From: an uncultured Prevotellaceae bacterium
Lineage (GTDB): Bacteria > Bacteroidota > Bacteroidia > Bacteroidales > Bacteroidaceae
Assembly (NCBI GenBank): GCA_937891085.1
Contig: CALAEY010000115.1
Coordinates: 1 to 11,606, forward strand
Direction: 5' to 3'
Length of the DNA stretch: 11,606 bases
Notes under the pieces: generated by a model
Database searches by the model: none
The model's input: the letters and a program-made list of their open reading frames with translations, nothing else
Told to the model about the DNA's origin: nothing
Shown: piece by piece, positions 8,150 to 11,606 of the stretch
Layout: every line of letters starts with the position of its first letter
Position numbering within the stretch: position 1 is the stretch's first letter
Position numbers and translations under genes: made by a program

Positions 8150-9172
8150 TCAAGGGTTAACCACGATAAAGTCTGGATAATAGGTACCACCTGGTGTCCA
8201 TTCCAAGTTAGTGCTGACACCCACCTCGTTGTTATCCACAACGATAGTGCCGTCGCCTCTCAGTTTACCCTTGATAATCTCTAAGTTGCCTGCTTTCAAA
8301 GGCACCTTGACATAGAGCAGGTTCTCCGTGATGCTGCCACTTGGCAGAGTCACATAGACGCGCATTTCCCAATAGGTGTTCTCCCAAACATTATCATAAG
8401 GTGTACGGGTCATTGGGACATCGCGTGAAGGCATTCCGATGCCGTATTGGCAAATCAGATTGCTACCCGTGTCTGCCATGTTGATGCAGCTAACTATCGG
8501 GTTGCTATTGAATGTGAAGACGCTATCTGCTACTTGGAATCCATCTGCCAAGTCGGTGAGATAGGTCTTGATGCTCTTGGTTTCCACTCCCTGAGGGTCA
8601 ATCACGATGGCTGCACCGTCGGTAGTGGTGTAGAGCGGGATGTAGTGGCTCTGTTTCAAGCCTTTTTCAAATAAATCCTTGCGGGCAGTGTAAATGCCCA
8701 CCTTGTAGCTGTCTATCGTATCTGCTTTGATTTGTTCGAGCTTCACAGAACCTAAGGCGGTCTCACCAGTGAGGCTGATGTTTGGCTCGTTGGCCACATT
8801 GCTGATGGCTAAGTGGCGGTATTGCTCGATAGGCAGGTAGAAGTCATAGCTGGCCTGATCTGCATTCATGCTCATGGTCTGCTGGTAGCTACGTGCCTGA
8901 TCGGTATAGAACGAGAGGTCGAGGTCACGTCCGAACTCCCGATACACGTCGGCTGTGATGATTTCACGCAGCCGCTTTCCAAGTTCCACTTCATCGGCGG
9001 TCACCAGTTCCTTCTTGATCTCATCGTCCATGTTGGTGATCAGACGGTGGTCATAGGTCAGGTTATAGTCTATGCCGCAGTCCTCGTTGTCCTCGTCGAT
9101 GCAAGAGGTAGGGAGCAGCGCAAAGACGGCGCAGCCTGTCAATGCCAGAATATGTTTCAGTTGTTCTTTCAT
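8150..9172 (-). CDS. FimB/Mfa2-family fimbrial anchor and length-terminating lipoprotein
   Basis: The start is placed at MKEQLKHILALTGC. An upstream extension to 9253 would translate the GC-rich hairpin and put 27 basic residues ahead of the signal, so it is rejected. The 340-residue protein has lipobox LPTSC (C24) followed by IDEDNED, and a second cysteine at C32 in EDCGIDYNLTYDHR. This 'C-x-x-x-x-N-L-x-Y' start, the SFYTDQAR segment and the length fit the FimB/Mfa2 family (PF08842). That family holds the base of the fimbria in the outer membrane and limits its length. It is the only one of the five lipoproteins without a Thr-Arg pair about 34 residues after the cysteine, consistent with an anchor that keeps its lipid. 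Sixty-base samples are about 48-58% GC, higher than its neighbours. It follows the major subunit gene after a 115-nt gap with a hairpin. Confidence 0.88.
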   Translation of the reverse strand: MKEQLKHILALTGCAVFALLPTSCIDEDNEDCGIDYNLTYDHRLITNMDDEIKKELVTADEVELGKRLREIITADVYREFGRDLDLSFYTDQARSYQQTMSMNADQASYDFYLPIEQYRHLAISNVANEPNISLTGETALGSVKLEQIKADTIDSYKVGIYTARKDLFEKGLKQSHYIPLYTTTDGAAIVIDPQGVETKSIKTYLTDLADGFQVADSVFTFNSNPIVSCINMADTGSNLICQYGIGMPSRDVPMTRTPYDNVWENTYWEMRVYVTLPSGSITENLLYVKVPLKAGNLEIIKGKLRGDGTIVVDNNEVGVSTNLEWTPGGTYYPDFIVVNP

Positions 9173-9208
9173 TATCGCTCTCGTTATAGTTTTCTTTTTT
9201 TTTAGAAA

Positions 9209-9238
9209 CCTCCCCGCCGCCACGAAACGGCGGGGAGG
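9209..9238 (-). promoter_or_regulatory. GC-rich hairpin between major-subunit and anchor genes (attenuator or 3' stabiliser)
   Basis: CCTCCCCGCCG (9209-9219) and CGGCGGGGAGG (9228-9238) form a perfect 11-bp, nearly all-GC stem with an 8-base loop. It lies 49 bases past the stop of the major fimbrillin and 37 bases before the anchor start. On the minus strand it is followed by TTTCT and then nine A, so it lacks a good U-tract and would terminate only partly at best. A smaller 5-bp hairpin (9253-9257 with 9264-9268) precedes it. The likely effect is to hold the shaft-subunit mRNA above the level of the downstream genes. The structure is plain; the function is inferred. Confidence 0.65.
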
Positions 9239-9287
9239 ATTGTTATTGGTCAACAGCGGTTAGGCTGTCATAATAAGTGTGCTATAA

Positions 9288-11057
9288 TTACTCACCAGTT
9301 TCAGTGGTTGGAGTTTCTGTAGAAGGAGTTGGACCATCGAGATTGATTACGTAGGTGTCAGCATCATGCCACTCAAGGTTCACAGAAAGACCAAGCTCAA
9401 GCTCAGGACGAGTCAGGTCAGGAATAACGTCTGTTGCATTCTTCAGACCTTCTGGAGAAATAGCAAACTTAACAGTAGTCACATAGTCCTGAACGAAAAC
9501 CTTACCAGCCTTATCCTCTGGCAACTTAGAATCCGTAACTGTAGCAGGATCAAGTTCACCAACCAGATAGAAGATAGCGTCCTTCTTAATAACGCGACCG
9601 TCACCGATCTTAATGTCCTTGCCAGTATTGTTCTTCAGCTCGATAGCAACCTTAACAACGGCGTCTTTCTCAGTCTCAAGTACCAAAGTGCTATTCTTAG
9701 CGTCTGTACCCTTCTTGATTGTAGGAGTCTGGATGTTCTTGTCATAGAGAGCCCAGTTCTTGTCTGCAGAAGCAGGAGTGAAGTCCCACTTCACTGGGTT
9801 CTGACCACCTATAATGATACCATTCAGCAAGAAACCATCAGCGATAGAGATAGTCTCCTCAACCTCTGTAGTCTGCTGTTCATCGATTTCGAGTTCCTCA
9901 GTGTCTTCATTCCATACATATACGTAGTTTGTAGTAAGGCTCTTGAATGAATCATCAGTCAGACTTACCTCAGCTGCAAGACGACCTACTGCATAGTCCA
10001 TATCGTCCTCCAATGCTGTAGATACGGTGTTAGCCTGTACAGAAGAATTTGGAGTATAAGGACTAAGAATTTCTTCCCAAGACTTAGAATACACATAGTT
10101 GTCAGCCTGGCTCTCGGTAGCTGTTGCTACGGTACTGTTCACACGGTAAACCAGAGCAGCAGGATTTACATAAGCATCACGAGAGGTAGCATTGATACCA
10201 ATCAGTTCCTTATCGTTAGCAGCTACGAACTTTTCTCCGTCCCATGCAATGGCAATGGCACCCTGAGGAGCATTTTTAGGGAAGTTTTCTGGAATAGCAT
10301 TCGTTGTGATAGCATTCTTGATAGCAGTAGAAATGGCATCGTCATTGTTCTCCAAAGCTTTTGTCAGGTCATCTACCAAGGCCTTAGCCTTTGCAGAAGA
10401 ACCAGAGGTCAGCTGAGTGAAACGATAATAGAGATCATAAAGACCTGCATTGTCGGTAGTAGCCCAACCCTCTGCGCTTGCAATAGCGTTAAGAGCAGCC
10501 ACAACACCAGGATCATCCTCAACCTCGATGCTCTTCAGGTTTACGTTCAGTGTACCTGGATCGGTGAAATCCAATGCATTGCCATTAGCATCAACCAAGG
10601 CACCCTGTGCATTATCATCACCTGTACCTGTTGTGGTCAGGTAGCCTAAGAAAGCCTTTGTTCCGATAGGAACTTGTACATCGCTGAACAGGTAATGGTT
10701 GGCCTGATTATTATAAGTCTCAGCTATCTTTGAAGCAGTAGAAATATCAGCAACGAATTCTGTACCGAATTTAGCTGGTACGGTAGCACCGTCATCAAAC
10801 TTGTTGCCAAAAGGCACCAGAGTCAGTTGTTTCAGAGTACGTGAAGCTGTTCCATCATTTACCTGAGCATTAGCATCACTCATACGTGTGATGGCCTTGC
10901 TGTTGGTAGGGATGTTCAGGGCGAACTCTGTCTTAACAGCCAGTCTCTCACCGTCTGGACCGATAGCTGCGTCATCATCAGATGAGCAAGAAGTGAAGCT
11001 CACTGAACCTGCGAGAGCAATGACTCCCAGCAGGGCAATTTTCTGTAACTTTTTCAT
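9288..11057 (-). CDS. Major fimbrial shaft subunit (Mfa1/FimA-type fimbrillin)
   Basis: This is the first gene of the operon, encoding 589 residues. The signal peptide MKKLQKIALLGVIAL ends in lipobox FTSC (C24), followed by the acidic stretch SSDDD, a typical surface-export signal of Bacteroidetes lipoproteins. T57-R58 lies 34 residues after the cysteine, matching the site cut by gingipain in P. gingivalis FimA/Mfa1. Family-type segments appear in order: VNPAALVYRVNS, SWEEILSPYTPNSSV, DMDYAVGRLAAEV, FLLNGIIIGGQNPVKWDF, and near the C-terminus LGLSVNLEWHDADTYVINL. The protein ends in a Thr/Pro/Glu-rich tail (GPTPSTETPTTETGE). In the type V mechanism the lipidated precursor is cleaved and subunits join by donor-strand exchange. 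Its place directly after the promoter and ahead of the FimB/Mfa2-type gene supports the shaft assignment. Whether it is closer to Mfa1 or FimA cannot be settled by eye. Confidence 0.88.
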   Translation of the reverse strand: MKKLQKIALLGVIALAGSVSFTSCSSDDDAAIGPDGERLAVKTEFALNIPTNSKAITRMSDANAQVNDGTASRTLKQLTLVPFGNKFDDGATVPAKFGTEFVADISTASKIAETYNNQANHYLFSDVQVPIGTKAFLGYLTTTGTGDDNAQGALVDANGNALDFTDPGTLNVNLKSIEVEDDPGVVAALNAIASAEGWATTDNAGLYDLYYRFTQLTSGSSAKAKALVDDLTKALENNDDAISTAIKNAITTNAIPENFPKNAPQGAIAIAWDGEKFVAANDKELIGINATSRDAYVNPAALVYRVNSTVATATESQADNYVYSKSWEEILSPYTPNSSVQANTVSTALEDDMDYAVGRLAAEVSLTDDSFKSLTTNYVYVWNEDTEELEIDEQQTTEVEETISIADGFLLNGIIIGGQNPVKWDFTPASADKNWALYDKNIQTPTIKKGTDAKNSTLVLETEKDAVVKVAIELKNNTGKDIKIGDGRVIKKDAIFYLVGELDPATVTDSKLPEDKAGKVFVQDYVTTVKFAISPEGLKNATDVIPDLTRPELELGLSVNLEWHDADTYVINLDGPTPSTETPTTETGE

Positions 11058-11112
11058 AATCTAATAAATAAAAAACTTTGGTTTGAATGTATAGATTATA
11101 ATTTAACTGTGC

Positions 11113-11120
11113 CAAAATTA
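11113..11120 (-). promoter_or_regulatory. Bacteroidetes-type -7 box of the fimbrial operon promoter
   Basis: On the minus strand TAATTTTG matches the Bacteroidetes -7 consensus TAnnTTTG exactly. It is 56 bases upstream of the major-subunit start, implying a leader of roughly 45-50 nt. The -33 element is weak: only a TTTC at 11137-11140 lies near the expected distance. No Shine-Dalgarno sequence precedes the ATG; the leader is A/T-rich, as is usual in this phylum. Confidence 0.5.
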
Positions 11121-11156
11121 ATTTCTAGTAAATTCAGAAAGTAGGTATTTCATAAT

Positions 11157-11570
11157 ATGAGAATAGGTCTTTACCCTATGGTGGCTGACGTAATTCATAC
11201 AGGGCATATAGTAGCATTAGAGGAAGCAAAAAATCATTGTGATTATCTTATAGTAGCACTACATTGCAACCCTAATTATAAGCAGCCAGTTCAATCAATA
11301 TATGAACGATATATGCAACTTAGGAGTATCAAGTATGTAGACGAAGTAATACCATATAATGACATAGACGATGCTAAAAATATGATACTTAGTTTAAATT
11401 TTGATGTTTATTTTCTTGGGGAAGATCATGAAAAAGAAACATGGGAAAATGATGAAGTTGTAAAATCTTTAGGAAAAGAGATATATTACACTAAGAGAAA
11501 ACATCCTTTTAGTAGTACTTATGTGAAGTCATTAGTTATAGATAGCTTTTTAGACAAACAGGAAAAATAA
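11157..11570 (+). CDS. Cytidylyltransferase-fold nucleotidyltransferase (TagD/glycerol-3-phosphate cytidylyltransferase-like)
   Basis: The 137-residue protein has the nucleotidyltransferase signature HTGH (residues 14-17) after the first strand MRIGLYPMVAD. It also has the ERYMQLRSIKYVDEVIPY helix-strand and, near the C-terminus, SSTYVK (119-124), the counterpart of the ISTTxIK motif of TagD. Such enzymes join CTP (or ATP) to a phosphorylated small molecule such as glycerol-3-phosphate, giving an activated donor for surface polysaccharides. The exact substrate is unknown. The gene is divergent from the fimbrial operon across 99 bases. A possible plus-strand promoter (TTTG at 11077-11080, TAATTTAA at 11099-11106) is weak. 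Two 60-base samples are 25-30% GC, lower than the fimbrial genes, as is common for glycan loci. Its stop overlaps the next start by one base, so it is probably the first gene of a plus-strand operon. Confidence 0.85.
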   Translation: MRIGLYPMVADVIHTGHIVALEEAKNHCDYLIVALHCNPNYKQPVQSIYERYMQLRSIKYVDEVIPYNDIDDAKNMILSLNFDVYFLGEDHEKETWENDEVVKSLGKEIYYTKRKHPFSSTYVKSLVIDSFLDKQEK

Positions 11571-11606
11571 TGAGAGACGATTTTGCAATTTTTATATTAT
11601 CTCATG
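11570..11606 (+). CDS. Start of a downstream gene, cut by the right edge
   Basis: An ATG at 11570 shares its A with the TAA stop of the cytidylyltransferase gene (TAATG) and opens twelve codons, MRDDFAIFILSH, to the window end. The overlap suggests translational coupling. The strand-like FAIFILSH beginning resembles the N-terminus of some glycosyltransferases, but twelve residues cannot establish this, so the product is left unassigned. Confidence 0.5.
   Translation, partial: MRDDFAIFILSH

Noticed and set aside
8119..8241. N-terminal extension of the 606-residue fimbrillin
   Set aside because: It overlaps the anchor gene and would put 41 residues before the signal peptide that begins at 8118.
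9173..9253. N-terminal extension of the anchor gene beginning MTNNNPPRR
   Set aside because: It translates the hairpin and the A-tract and places a basic stretch ahead of a clear lipoprotein signal starting at 9172.
9366..9950. 194-codon plus-strand open frame
   Set aside because: It lies opposite the major fimbrillin gene; the composition has no protein-family character and the other strand is clearly coding.
11058..11156. Invertible promoter of the kind controlling some Bacteroides surface loci
   Set aside because: The only inverted repeat is 8 bp and overlaps the start codon; no longer flanking repeats or recombinase gene are visible.
1..11606. CRISPR arrays, tRNA or rRNA genes, insertion sequences
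   Set aside because: No regularly spaced direct repeats, no tRNA-like cloverleaf, no transposase motifs and no target duplications were seen on either strand.

Overview
The window looks like Bacteroidales DNA (Bacteroides/Prevotella/Parabacteroides type). Five consecutive genes encode lipoproteins with short signal peptides and acidic residues right after the lipid cysteine. Translation starts are A/T-rich with no Shine-Dalgarno sequence, and the main promoter carries a Bacteroidetes-type -7 box (TAATTTTG). Genus cannot be fixed from the sequence alone.

Layout, left to right. (1) 1-1318, minus strand: a P-loop ATPase of the 'archaeal ATPase' type with a C-terminal PD-(D/E)XK-like DUF234 region, cut by the left edge. 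(2) 1319-1626: an intergenic stretch with an 11-bp-arm palindrome upstream of the ATPase (1390-1428) and a minus-strand intrinsic terminator (1540-1574). I see nothing else in it. (3) 1627-11057, minus strand: a five-gene type V (FimA/Mfa-type) fimbrial operon transcribed right to left. The order is major fimbrillin (9288-11057), a GC-rich hairpin in a 115-nt gap, FimB/Mfa2-type anchor (8150-9172), then three large accessory fimbrillins of 606, 865 and 682 residues separated by gaps of 31, 13 and 11 nt. (4) 11058-11156: a short divergent intergenic region carrying the operon promoter. (5) 11157-11606, plus strand: an AT-rich cytidylyltransferase (TagD-like) gene and the first codons of an overlapping next gene.

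How the genes work together. The gene order copies the mfa1-mfa2-mfa3-mfa4-mfa5 plan of Porphyromonas gingivalis. The major subunit builds the shaft, the FimB/Mfa2-type protein stays lipid-anchored in the outer membrane and ends the fibre, and the three accessory proteins probably form the tip. Four of the five lipoproteins have a Thr-Arg pair 33-37 residues after the lipid cysteine, where type V pilins are cut by a trypsin-like protease so that strand exchange can occur. The presumed anchor lacks it, as expected for a protein that keeps its lipid. The 865-residue accessory protein ends in a C-type-lectin-like (DUF1566/FISUMP-like) module, making it the best tip-adhesin candidate.

The operon family is known. 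The less ordinary points are the lectin-like tip module on AT-rich DNA, the strong hairpin behind the major-subunit gene, the Trp-pair/Asn-run segment with an in-frame triplet repeat, and the palindrome before the ATPase gene.
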